A stretch of 15,010 nucleotides of DNA from Bacteroidales bacterium UBA714 (GCA_002298075.1 DBLW01000014.1:1-15010), one strand, 5' to 3'; numbered from the stretch's first letter, positions 1 to 7,081 are shown. The notes: generated from the sequence alone by a model not told the origin. Numbers and translations are program-made.

Positions 1-2248
1 CAGACAGGCGCCATGCAGCCGACACAGACGGGAAGAACCCCCACCTGTGCCCTTTCAGGAATCGTGAGGAACCGTCATAACGCCCGTTAATCTCAAAAAG
101 GTAGCGTGATTTCCAATCGTATGTGAAACGCCAGAACAATCCCGCCAGGGCATACTCATCAACACCTCCGGTCAACGTGCTGACTTCTCCTGTGGCAAGA
201 TTGAAATCCGAAAGTTCTTCTGAGACAAGATCATTCCTCCTGACTGACAAGTCCTTATAGCGGCGCGCTTCATAATTGAATCCTGCCGTTCCGGTGAAAT
301 GGTGCGCATCTTTCCATGTGTTGTCATATGCGAGATAGGCATTCGCAACGTAATTGTTCTGTTCATATACGGTATCGCTCAACCTGTCACGGAAAGCGCT
401 CAGGGCTTCAGTGCTTATCTCACCGGGATACATCGAATATTCCACGGTAGCATCCCGGTATTCTTTCCTTATATAGCCGAATTTGTATGAGAAATCCGCG
501 TTGAAGGAAAAATGCTTCGTTATGTCCGCCTTGAGACTCCATGACGAGGTAACTTCAGCAGTCCTCTGCCTGCCCCATTGCTTGCCTTTGAGAAGCATCG
601 CGCTGTATCCGTCCATGATATAGTGTGACGATGAGTTCGTCAGGACAGTATGCGACACGGCTGTGCCGTCCGGATTCATCGGGACAAAGCTGGCAAGGGC
701 ATGCAGAGTGGCCTTCCTGTAATTGTTTCCGTGATAGAAATAAGTACCATTGAAGAATTTGTTGTTTGAGGTCAGCCTTAGCCAAGGACGGATGCGGATG
801 TCGATTTTTGCCCTTGCATTGAACGAGTCATAATTGTCAGGGCCTACGCGGAAGATTCCCTCCTGACGGTAATAGCGGCCGCTTACCATATATGAAACAT
901 TCTTGGAGCCTCCCGTAACGCTTACATTATAGTCCTGAGTAGGACGAGAATCATCAAACATGTAGTTGTACCAGTCGAAATTGGCCAGATACACGTAAGA
1001 AAGACGTCCGTTCCTCATCTCGGTCACGACCCACGGGCGCTCCGGGTTTTCAGTCTTGTCGTTCCTGCGCTCCCACAGTCTCTGATAATCATAAGAAGTA
1101 TAGTTTGTATATGGGACTCCTCCTTTTGTGGACATGAAAAGGTCGGCGATATATGCGGAATAATATCCCCTCGTCTCATAGTCAGTGCTCGAGGTATTGT
1201 CCGATATGGAGAACCTCGCGCTGGCGGACACTTTCGGAGCGACATCGAATTTTCCGCCTTTGGTGGTCACAAGTATCACTCCGAACGCTCCCCTTGCTCC
1301 ATAAATCGCGGCGGAGGAGGCATCCTTCAGCACGGATATCGACTCTATGTCATTGGAGTTGATTCTGTCAAGATATGTTTCCACGCCATCCACCAATATA
1401 AGAGGAGACCCTCCGTTCGGAGATGTGTTTCCGCGTATGTTGAAATTTGCCCCGGCACCCGGACGGCCGGAGCTTTGGGTCACATTCAAGTTAGGTATCA
1501 CGCCTTGAAGGGCCTGGCCGACACTTGCCACCGGCCTGTCTTTCAAGGTCTCCTCGGAAATGGCAGAAACAGCACCCGTAAGGTTGACCTTTTTCTGAAC
1601 GCCGTATCCGACAACGACAGATTCTGAAAGCAGCTCAGAATCATCCTTAAGCACGATTTCGAACCAGGTCCGTGTTCCGACCGCAACTGTTTCATCCACA
1701 AACCCGATGAATGAAAAAGTTGCCGCGGCAGAGCCGGAAGGGGCTTCCGGAAGAAGAAGGCTGAATCTGCCGTCAATTCCGGCATTGCTTCCGTAAAGGC
1801 GTCCTTTATACCTGACCGTCACAGACGCACCGGCAAGAGGCTCGCCCGCGGAATCGGTAATGAGACCGGCTATCTGATATCCGGAATGAGCCGGTACTCC
1901 GGACGAAGACATTTCTTTTCCGCTCCTTGCATTTTCATCTTTGACAAGGATTATCTTCTTGTTTTCAAACCGGCATACGAATCCCGGCAAAATGTGTCTG
2001 ACCACTGTTTCCACACTCTGGTTTTCTGCCGAGACAGACACAAGAGCCTTGGAATCGAAATCTGCATCATTGTAGAAAAAAGCCAGGTCTGTGCTTCTCT
2101 CTATGCTTTTGAGCACCTCGCGGATTGTAACGTCATGCATGTTCAAGGTGATCTTCGGTCCCTTGTCCTGAGCATGCAGCGGAACACTTCCGCCTCCCAG
2201 CATCCACATAAGAGCGATGCTGAGGAGAATGAATTTTCCTCCTTGCAT
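1..2248 (-). CDS. SusC-like TonB-dependent outer-membrane receptor with STN domain (3' end outside window)
   Basis: Reading the minus strand from 2248 gives an uninterrupted frame to the window edge: about 749 residues of a protein that is usually 1000-1100, so roughly the last third is missing. Residues 1-26 form a signal peptide (hydrophobic FILLSIALMWML, then LHAQ). Residues ~32-103 resemble an STN (secretin/TonB N-terminal) domain, ~124-200 a carboxypeptidase-regulatory-like beta-sandwich, and ~225-330 the plug. The plug includes SVVVGYGVQKK just before it, then LILVDGVE and SVLKDASSAAIYGARG, all typical of SusC proteins. Such proteins import glycans with a SusD lipoprotein; no SusD is visible here and one may lie beyond the left edge. 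An STN domain is typical of receptors that signal to FecR, which is encoded directly upstream. An in-frame ATG at 2278 is an alternative start. I prefer 2248 because it gives a normal-length signal peptide. Confidence 0.93.
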   Translation of the reverse strand, partial: MQGGKFILLSIALMWMLGGGSVPLHAQDKGPKITLNMHDVTIREVLKSIERSTDLAFFYNDADFDSKALVSVSAENQSVETVVRHILPGFVCRFENKKIILVKDENARSGKEMSSSGVPAHSGYQIAGLITDSAGEPLAGASVTVRYKGRLYGSNAGIDGRFSLLLPEAPSGSAAATFSFIGFVDETVAVGTRTWFEIVLKDDSELLSESVVVGYGVQKKVNLTGAVSAISEETLKDRPVASVGQALQGVIPNLNVTQSSGRPGAGANFNIRGNTSPNGGSPLILVDGVETYLDRINSNDIESISVLKDASSAAIYGARGAFGVILVTTKGGKFDVAPKVSASARFSISDNTSSTDYETRGYYSAYIADLFMSTKGGVPYTNYTSYDYQRLWERRNDKTENPERPWVVTEMRNGRLSYVYLANFDWYNYMFDDSRPTQDYNVSVTGGSKNVSYMVSGRYYRQEGIFRVGPDNYDSFNARAKIDIRIRPWLRLTSNNKFFNGTYFYHGNNYRKATLHALASFVPMNPDGTAVSHTVLTNSSSHYIMDGYSAMLLKGKQWGRQRTAEVTSSWSLKADITKHFSFNADFSYKFGYIRKEYRDATVEYSMYPGEISTEALSAFRDRLSDTVYEQNNYVANAYLAYDNTWKDAHHFTGTAGFNYEARRYKDLSVRRNDLVSEELSDFNLATGEVSTLTGGVDEYALAGLFWRFTYDWKSRYLFEINGRYDGSSRFLKGHRWGFFPSVSAAWRLS

Positions 2249-2258
2249 ATCGGTTATT

Positions 2259-2306
2259 TTAAGTTGGTTTACAATCATTCATGCCCCAAGACGTCTTGCA
2301 GGGCAT
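2259..2306 (-). other. Hairpin and 15-codon ORF overlapping the SusC start region
   Basis: On the minus strand, 2306-2281 reads ATGCCC-TG-CAAG-ACGT-CTTG-GGGCAT. This folds into a 10-bp stem (ATGCCC/GGGCAT plus CAAG/CTTG) with a 2-nt bulge and an ACGT loop. It lies in the 62-bp gap between the fecR stop and the receptor gene. The only G-rich ribosome-binding candidate (GGGG) for the 2278 start is inside the stem. An ATG at 2306 opens a 15-codon frame that stops at 2259-2261, 10 nt before the 2248 start. The hairpin is seen in the sequence. A role in translation control or in differential expression of receptor versus regulator is inference. Confidence 0.45.
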
Positions 2307-2310
2307 GTAA

Positions 2311-3285
2311 TCAGTTGATTGACGGTGTTATTGTTATATGGCCATTTTCATCTGAATTGCAGGTAACCTTGGCAAGATGCCCTATGGCATCAAGTATTTC
2401 AGAGAGAGGTTCCTGACGGACAGTGAACGAAAGTTTTGTTCCGGATGCAAAGGCTGCATCCGAGCAGGATATGTCGGCATTGTACCAGTGGCAAAGCGTC
2501 TCACATATGTCACAAAGCGATGTGCCGCTGAATACAAGCTTATCCCCTATCCACGAGGTATGGTTGGAAGATTTTATCTGACTGCGCGAATAGGTGGAAG
2601 CGGCCTTGTCGTATGTGATGGACTGGTCCGGCTTAAGGAGCACGCCCTTGGAAAGCCCAGGCCCATGTGCCATTATAGATCCTTCCTGAAGATATGCGGA
2701 CACTTTTTCCGGTCCATATGCCGTGACCGTAAATTCCGTGCCCAGCACCGTTATGTCCATGTCATATGCCTCAACGACAAAAGGATGCAACTCATTTTTG
2801 CTTACATCGAAGAAGCCTTCTCCCTCAAGACGGACTTTTCTTGTCCTTCCGTCCAGATTGCCGGAATAATAAAGGCGGCTGCCCCTGTTGAGCCATACAC
2901 TCGAGCCGTCAGGAAGAGTGAAATGCCCTTTTGCGCTGTCGGAAGAAGCAAGACAGGTTTCCGTCACGTTTCCTGTCGCAAACTGGACAACTGAGATGAC
3001 AGCGAACACAACGGCTGCAGCTGATGTAAGCCAAAGAAGCCTGTGCCTGTCACGGCCAGGACGCATCTTTTCTTTTCCCAAGGCAGCATCCAGAACGTCT
3101 TCTGCAGCAGGCAGACATGACAAATCCGTTTCAGGAATGCAGTTCCAGATGTCCTCAAGGGCCTCATGCTTTTCCTGCCAGTCCTCCTGATCCGTCATCC
3201 ATGTCTCAAAACTGCCTTTCACAGGCTCCGGGACGTCATTTCTAAGATATACATCCATTATTTCCCTTATAGTCTTCCGTGTCAT
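2311..3285 (-). CDS. FecR-family anti-sigma factor
   Basis: This 324-residue inner-membrane regulator receives a signal from an outer-membrane receptor and controls the partner ECF sigma factor. Residues 1-80 are the cytoplasmic sigma-binding part, and 84-103 (LLWLTSAAAVVFAVISVVQF) are one membrane span. Residues ~119-206 are the periplasmic FecR domain, with LPDGSSVWLNRGSRLYY, VRLEGEGFFDV and VLGTEFTV. Residues ~250-320 match the DUF4974 C-terminal domain common in Bacteroidetes FecR proteins and thought to contact the receptor's STN domain. Length and domain order are normal. It lies 82 bp downstream of the sigma gene and 62 bp upstream of the SusC-like gene, on the same strand, so the three form the classic sigma/anti-sigma/transducer order. 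Confidence 0.95.
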   Translation of the reverse strand: MTRKTIREIMDVYLRNDVPEPVKGSFETWMTDQEDWQEKHEALEDIWNCIPETDLSCLPAAEDVLDAALGKEKMRPGRDRHRLLWLTSAAAVVFAVISVVQFATGNVTETCLASSDSAKGHFTLPDGSSVWLNRGSRLYYSGNLDGRTRKVRLEGEGFFDVSKNELHPFVVEAYDMDITVLGTEFTVTAYGPEKVSAYLQEGSIMAHGPGLSKGVLLKPDQSITYDKAASTYSRSQIKSSNHTSWIGDKLVFSGTSLCDICETLCHWYNADISCSDAAFASGTKLSFTVRQEPLSEILDAIGHLAKVTCNSDENGHITITPSIN

Positions 3286-3367
3286 TATGATGCTCGTTTT
3301 AATAGATGACGGATAAAGTCCTGATTACGCACAAGCGGTACATAAAATTTCGTACAGCATGTCATGC

Positions 3368-3958
3368 TCAGACGCGGGCCAAGACTGCCCTTATGTCGGC
3401 AAGGGCATTGGTGACATGATTCTCTACAGTACGGATGCTTATTCCGAGCATTTCCGCTATCTCACTGTTCGGCAAGCCCTTATACCGGCTCATGGAGAAT
3501 ACCTTGCGTCTCTGTTCCGGCATAGCCTCAACGGCAGACCATATAAGAAGCTGCAAGTCATGCAGGTTTACCTTTTCATCGACATAGGACCGGAACTCCT
3601 CCTGGCACATAAGCTGGCGTGCCACATATTTCCGGTTTATGGCATTGCTCCCATATAGGTCAAGGACAGCATTCTTGGACATCCTGAACAGGTACGATGA
3701 AAATGAGTCCACCTTTGATATGACTTCCCTGCGGCACCAGATTTTGACGAAAATGTCGTGAACCAGATCTTTTGCGGCATCTTCATCCTTTGTCATGGAA
3801 CGTATGAACGAAAAACATTTTCCCGCATATTTCTTATATAATTCGGCAAATGCATACCTGTCCCGCCCCTGTATGACAAGGGCTTCCAACAATTCTTTTT
3901 CGTTCTTTTCCATCATGTCAGATTTTGGCAAATATCCGGCGCCAGGCATCGGTCCCAT
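3368..3958 (-). CDS. ECF RNA polymerase sigma-70 factor
   Basis: This 196-residue sigma factor is predicted to direct transcription of the downstream receptor genes when FecR signals. Region 2 covers ~37-104 (FAELYKKYAGKCFSFI, DLVHDIFVKIW, FSSYLFRMSKN). Region 4 covers ~133-190, with the helix-turn-helix at about 164-185 (NSEIAEMLGISIRTVENHV). The family is usually 160-200 residues. Met15/Met16 (ATGs at 3916 and 3913) are alternative starts that would remove a proline/glycine-rich N-terminus unusual for the family. I keep 3958 because the promoter in the upstream repeat would then leave a leader of about 40 nt. It is first in the sigma-fecR-susC order and diverges from the GH3 gene across 319 bp. 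Confidence 0.94.
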   Translation of the reverse strand: MGPMPGAGYLPKSDMMEKNEKELLEALVIQGRDRYAFAELYKKYAGKCFSFIRSMTKDEDAAKDLVHDIFVKIWCRREVISKVDSFSSYLFRMSKNAVLDLYGSNAINRKYVARQLMCQEEFRSYVDEKVNLHDLQLLIWSAVEAMPEQRRKVFSMSRYKGLPNSEIAEMLGISIRTVENHVTNALADIRAVLARV

Positions 3959-4003
3959 TTCAATCCATGCCGGATTTCAAGTGTCAATTATGTGTATCCG
4001 GCA

Positions 4004-4035
4004 CAAATATAGCCAAAGTCGAGAGCAGAAGCAAA
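4004..4035 (-). promoter_or_regulatory. Bacteroidetes-type promoter for the sigma/fecR/susC operon
   Basis: On the minus strand, TTTG (4032-4035) is followed by 20 nt and then TATATTTG (4004-4011). This is an exact match to the Bacteroidetes housekeeping pattern TTTG-N19-21-TAnnTTTG. Transcription would start near 3997-4000, about 40 nt before the ATG at 3958. The whole promoter is part of the dispersed 87-bp repeat, and its TTTG is one arm of a CAAAGC/GCTTTG hairpin. Confidence 0.7.
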
Positions 4036-4090
4036 GCTTGCTTTGATTATGCCGAGACTAAGTGTATATATGTCCGTCAGGACAAATATA
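4004..4090 (-). repeat. 87-bp modular hairpin/promoter repeat, copy U1
   Basis: The unit is bounded by direct repeats CAAATATA (4004-4011 and 4083-4090). Its first 55 bases match copy U2 at 11885-11939 in 52 positions. Inside are a hairpin CAAAGC-TT-GCTTTG (4032-4045) flanked by the partly complementary GTCGAGAGCA and TGCCGAGAC, and a terminal hairpin TATATATGTCC-GTCA-GGACAAATATA (4065-4090; two 5-bp stems around an A·A mismatch). The differences from U2 keep the pairing. No coding capacity is evident. I do not recognise it as a named family. Confidence 0.85.
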
Positions 4091-4151
4091 TGAAAACAAA
4101 CAACATCTCAAACCTTTATGAAACAATATTTTACAAATTTTGAAATAATTG

Positions 4152-4171
4152 ACGGAAAGTCGATTTTCCGT
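4152..4171. promoter_or_regulatory. 7-bp inverted repeat in the divergent intergenic region
   Basis: ACGGAAA (4152-4158), a 6-nt spacer and TTTCCGT (4165-4171) form a perfect dyad between repeat U1 and the GH3 gene. No T-tract follows, so an operator is more likely than a terminator. Function is unknown. The 319-bp gap (3959-4277) otherwise holds U1, the 4211-4234 hairpin and no convincing gene. Confidence 0.35.
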
Positions 4172-4197
4172 TGTGTGTCACAGCTTGGTTACCCGTC

Positions 4198-4205
4198 TAT
4201 ATTGG
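4198..4205 (+). promoter_or_regulatory. Possible -7 element for the GH3 gene
   Basis: TATATTGG matches TAnnTTTG in all but one position. It would start transcription near 4212, about 66 nt before the GH3 ATG. There is no clear TTTG at the right spacing upstream (TGTG lies 20 nt away), so this may be a weak or activator-dependent promoter. The call is tentative. Confidence 0.3.
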
Positions 4206-4210
4206 CAGAT

Positions 4211-4234
4211 GATGTATGTCATGGGACGTACATC
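4211..4234 (+). promoter_or_regulatory. Hairpin or operator in the GH3 leader
   Basis: GATGTATGTC (4211-4220), loop ATGG, GACGTACATC (4225-4234): ten consecutive pairs with one G·U wobble in plus-strand RNA. It ends 43 nt before the GH3 ATG and would start almost at the 5' end of the transcript if the 4198 element is used. It could be a DNA dyad for a regulator or a transcript-protecting 5' hairpin. The structure is seen; the role is inferred. Confidence 0.45.
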
Positions 4235-4277
4235 CCCGTCATTTATCCGGAATTATTAACCACACAAACAAAGCACG

Positions 4278-6338
4278 ATGAAACGTACCATCACAATCTC
4301 AGCGGCACTGCTTGCTCTCGGAGCCTCCCTTTGCGGCCAGGAAATCACACAGGAACATAAGGAAAGGGCACGCATGCTTGTCAGCCAAATGACTCTTGAG
4401 GAAAAAATAAACTATATAGGAGGCTATAGGGACGGTTTCCACATTATGCCGGTGGAACGGCTCGGGATTCCTGAAATCAGAATGGCAGACGGCCCGCAAG
4501 GCGTGCGCAACAATACCAAGAGCACATTGTTCGCCTGCGGAGCGGCTGCGGCTGCCACATGGAATCCGGAAACGGTATATGAGATGGGAACGGCTCTCGG
4601 CCAGGATTCACGGGCACGCGGAGTGCATATTCTTCTCGGTCCGGGCCTGAACATATACCGGAGCCCTCTGTGCGGAAGGAATTTCGAATACATGGGTGAA
4701 GACCCGTATCTCGCCTCAACCATGGCTGTAAGCTATATAAAAGGTGTACAATCCCAGGGAGTCATGGCGACGGCCAAGCATTTTGCGCTGAACAATCAGG
4801 AATATGACCGTCACCATGTAAGTTCGGATGCTGACGAAAGGACAATGCATGAAATTTATTTCCCGGCATTCAAAGCTGCTGTGGAAGAAGCGCATGTCGG
4901 TTCAGTGATGACGAGCTACAATCTTGTGAACAATGTGCATGCTGCGGAAAATCCATATCTTATAAGGGAAGTCCTGAAGGGGAAATGGGGATTTGACGGC
5001 TTCGTGATGTCAGACTGGACTTCAACATATACGGCATTGGGATGTGTCAAGGGAGGTCTGGACCTTGAGATGCCGCGTGCATTCCTTATGAACATGGATG
5101 AAATAAGGCCGCTTATGGAGTCCGGCGCAATAAGTGAAAGGGAAATAGATGAAAAGGTGCAGAACATACTGCAGAGCCTGGTTGCATTCGGTTTCCTTGA
5201 CAGGGAGCAGAAAGATGAGAGCATCCCGGAAGATAACCCGTATTCAAGGGAAGTAGCATACAGGATGGCATGCGAATCCCCTGTGCTGCTCAAGAACAAC
5301 GGCATCCTGCCTCTTAAATCCGGAAAGAAAAACAGCATTGCAGTGCTCGGTCCGAATGCGGACAGGATTCCTTGCGGAGGAGGCAGCGGAAAAGTTGACC
5401 CGATATATTCAATTTCGCTTGCGGAGGGACTGAAGCAGCTTGGAAAGCAATATCATATATGTCATCTCAGCGCATCTGAGGGCCGGGATTATGATTCGGA
5501 AGAAAACATTTCCGTTTTGAAGAGCGCAGGAACAGTTATCGTGTCCGTCGGATTTGACACGGAAACGGAAAAAGAAAACAGCGACAGGACATTTTCGCTT
5601 CCTCAGGGACAGGATGAACTTATCGAATTTGCGCTTGAGCATAACAAGAACGTCGTGGTGGTGGTTTATGCCGGAGGCGGTTTTGACATGTCGCGCTGGC
5701 ATGACAGGGTGTCGGCCATTCTTTTGGGATGGTATCCGGGACAGGAAGGAGGACTGGCAATATCGCATATTCTCGCAGGTACGGTGTCTCCGTCAGGCAG
5801 ACTTCCGATATCAATTGAAAGGCATCTTGAGAACAACCCGACAGCCCGAAGCTATTACCCGTCTGAGCCGAAGACCAAGCGCGGGTCAACAAACAGGTCA
5901 GTGACATATTCGGAAGGAGTTTTCATGGGATACCGTGGATATGACAGGACCGGCGTAAAGCCCCTTTATCCGTTCGGGCATGGACTGACATACTCACATT
6001 TCACATATTCGGGACTTGAAGTAACGCCGTCCGGAGACGGATTCGATGTGTCGTTCACATTATGCAATGACGGGAAACATGACGCGGCAGAAACAGCGCA
6101 AGTATATGTCGGGGCAGCCAGCCCTTGTGTCCCGCGCCCTGTAAAGGAACTCAAAGGGTTCAGCAAGACTTTCGTCAGAAAAGGTGAAAGCGCCAGGGTG
6201 ACAATACACCTGGACAGGGAGGATTTTGCATACTATGACACCATCATCAAAGATTTCACCGCCGACCCTGGCATATACACAATAATGGTCGGCGCATCCT
6301 CCGAAGACATCAGGCTTTCTTCTGAAATCAAGTTGTAG
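4278..6338 (+). CDS. GH3 exported beta-glycosidase (beta-glucosidase-like)
   Basis: This 686-residue enzyme is predicted to remove terminal non-reducing beta-linked sugars, probably in the periplasm. Residues 1-20 are a signal peptide (ISAALLALGASLCG). The GH3 TIM barrel follows with MADGPQGVR (69-77), RNFEYMGEDPYL (134-145), AKHFALNNQE (166-175) and GFVMSDW (241-247), in which Asp246 is the expected nucleophile. The alpha/beta sandwich domain (~335-515) includes LLKNNGILPL and SDRTFSLPQGQ; the acid/base glutamate should lie near 430-433. A fibronectin III-like domain ends the protein (~600-675) after YPFGHGLTYS. The length is typical of bacterial GH3 with this domain order. Specificity cannot be read from sequence: glucosidase is the default, but mannosidase or xylosidase is possible. 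It stands alone, divergent from the sigma operon. Confidence 0.95.
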   Translation: MKRTITISAALLALGASLCGQEITQEHKERARMLVSQMTLEEKINYIGGYRDGFHIMPVERLGIPEIRMADGPQGVRNNTKSTLFACGAAAAATWNPETVYEMGTALGQDSRARGVHILLGPGLNIYRSPLCGRNFEYMGEDPYLASTMAVSYIKGVQSQGVMATAKHFALNNQEYDRHHVSSDADERTMHEIYFPAFKAAVEEAHVGSVMTSYNLVNNVHAAENPYLIREVLKGKWGFDGFVMSDWTSTYTALGCVKGGLDLEMPRAFLMNMDEIRPLMESGAISEREIDEKVQNILQSLVAFGFLDREQKDESIPEDNPYSREVAYRMACESPVLLKNNGILPLKSGKKNSIAVLGPNADRIPCGGGSGKVDPIYSISLAEGLKQLGKQYHICHLSASEGRDYDSEENISVLKSAGTVIVSVGFDTETEKENSDRTFSLPQGQDELIEFALEHNKNVVVVVYAGGGFDMSRWHDRVSAILLGWYPGQEGGLAISHILAGTVSPSGRLPISIERHLENNPTARSYYPSEPKTKRGSTNRSVTYSEGVFMGYRGYDRTGVKPLYPFGHGLTYSHFTYSGLEVTPSGDGFDVSFTLCNDGKHDAAETAQVYVGAASPCVPRPVKELKGFSKTFVRKGESARVTIHLDREDFAYYDTIIKDFTADPGIYTIMVGASSEDIRLSSEIKL

Positions 6339-6417
6339 GAATCTGCGGTCTGGCTTGTCATATGTCATGATTGGAATACTATTTGCCGGAAATCAATCAA
6401 ATTCACTTTTTTATTGA

Positions 6418-6425
6418 TATTTTTG
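6418..6425 (+). promoter_or_regulatory. Possible -7 element for the 6435-6923 genes
   Basis: TATTTTTG fits TAnnTTTG exactly, but no TTTG lies 19-21 nt upstream, so only half of the promoter is recognisable. If used, transcription would begin near 6431, almost at the ATG of the 41-codon ORF. The 228-bp gap 6339-6566 also contains a 10-bp palindrome ACCTCGAGGT at 6470-6479. Confidence 0.3.
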
Positions 6426-6434
6426 AAGCTAATT

Positions 6435-6560
6435 ATGAAGAGCCGGATAATAGACGAGTTCTTCACATTACCTCGAGGTTTGCGGTGGAGCGGAACAATC
6501 ATCGCCCTAAGAATACCTTACCAGGCTCCTCTTTTTAATTATATTAACTACATTGAATAG
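6435..6560 (+). CDS. Possible small protein, 41 residues
   Basis: ATG at 6435 opens 41 codons closed by TAG at 6558-6560, only 6 nt before the ATG of the STAS-like gene. The peptide starts MKSRIIDEFFTLPRGLRW and ends FNYINYIE. It is basic with hydrophobic patches, has no clear signal peptide and belongs to no family I recognise. The tight spacing suggests translational coupling with the next gene. A chance frame of this length is also quite possible in AT-rich DNA. Confidence 0.3.
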   Translation: MKSRIIDEFFTLPRGLRWSGTIIALRIPYQAPLFNYINYIE

Positions 6561-6566
6561 ACAATT

Positions 6567-6923
6567 ATGACAACAATTGATATTACACGTATTTTATCGC
6601 AAGATCTGAAATCAAGGTCACGTGCCAATGATTTGCTGTTGTTCATTAAAAACAGCAATGAGTCTGAGGTTACAATTGATTTCCGGAATGTAATGTTTGC
6701 TACAAGGAGTTTTATTGATGAGTTTTATAACCTGTTTATAAAAGACACGGCAGAACTTCCTTGTAAAGTGAGCATAACAAATGTACCGGAAGACATTCAA
6801 GCTATGCTGGACTCCGTAAGCAAGACTCAAACAAAGGTAAAGACAATCCCTCCGACATCTGAAGTTGTAAATTTCACCACAGTTGATGAAATGCTTAGAT
6901 ACTTGAAAACAGTGGCTTTTTAG
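6567..6923 (+). CDS. STAS-like DUF4325 protein
   Basis: This 118-residue cytoplasmic protein has no signal peptide or membrane segment. VTIDFRNVMFATRSFIDEFY (~35-54) is the hallmark of the STAS-like DUF4325 domain, with a hydrophobic strand ending in DF, a serine-containing helix start and the DE(F/L) pair. Related anti-sigma-antagonist-type domains bind ATPase/kinase partners and act as protein switches. DUF4325 proteins are often encoded beside a histidine-kinase-like ATPase; none is visible here, so this copy looks orphaned. Codon use is more AT-rich than in the neighbouring hydrolase genes, which hints at separate origin. It ends 44 bp before a strong inverted repeat. The family call is fairly sure; the biological role is unknown. 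Confidence 0.75.
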   Translation: MTTIDITRILSQDLKSRSRANDLLLFIKNSNESEVTIDFRNVMFATRSFIDEFYNLFIKDTAELPCKVSITNVPEDIQAMLDSVSKTQTKVKTIPPTSEVVNFTTVDEMLRYLKTVAF

Positions 6924-6967
6924 GAATTGGAATCAATTCCATTCTAACAATATAGGAATAATTACTC

Positions 6968-7002
6968 GTGCCAGATGCTCCGAATTGTCGGGCATCTGGC
7001 AC
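6968..7002. terminator. Probable bidirectional terminator between convergent genes
   Basis: GTGCCAGATGC (6968-6978) and GCATCTGGCAC (6992-7002) form a perfect 11-bp stem, extended by CCGA/TCGG around an ATTG loop after a single bulged T. It lies in the gap between the convergent STAS-like gene (ends 6923) and GH36 gene (ends 7082). The T-tract is weak on both sides (TATTGCATTTT on plus). A second, longer-looped inverted repeat, ATCCGCCTGCC (7022-7032) with GGCAGGACGGAT (7071-7082, one bulge), begins at the GH36 stop codon. Confidence 0.6.
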
Positions 7003-7081
7003 TATTGCATTTTAACGGCTTATCCGCCTGCCATCTTAGTTGCTCCGCTGAAATGCTGGCCTGAGGGCGGGGCAGGACGGA

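Noticed and set aside
1..2248. SusC-like gene as a pseudogene
   Set aside because: Translating the minus strand from 2248 to the window edge shows no stop or frameshift and intact signal peptide, STN and plug motifs. Only the window edge truncates it.
1886..2994. Plus-strand open frames of 176 and 205 codons (1886-2416, 2377-2994)
   Set aside because: They overlap the SusC-like and fecR genes in antisense, have Cys/His-rich unstructured translations, and compete with clear family motifs on the other strand.
4089..4143. 17-codon plus-strand ORF starting MKTNNISN after repeat U1
   Set aside because: Chance-length frame in AT-rich intergenic DNA with no neighbour spacing or motif to support it.
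4916..5338. 140-codon minus-strand frame and similar frames inside the GH3 gene
   Set aside because: They are antisense to conserved GH3 sequence and have no domain of their own.
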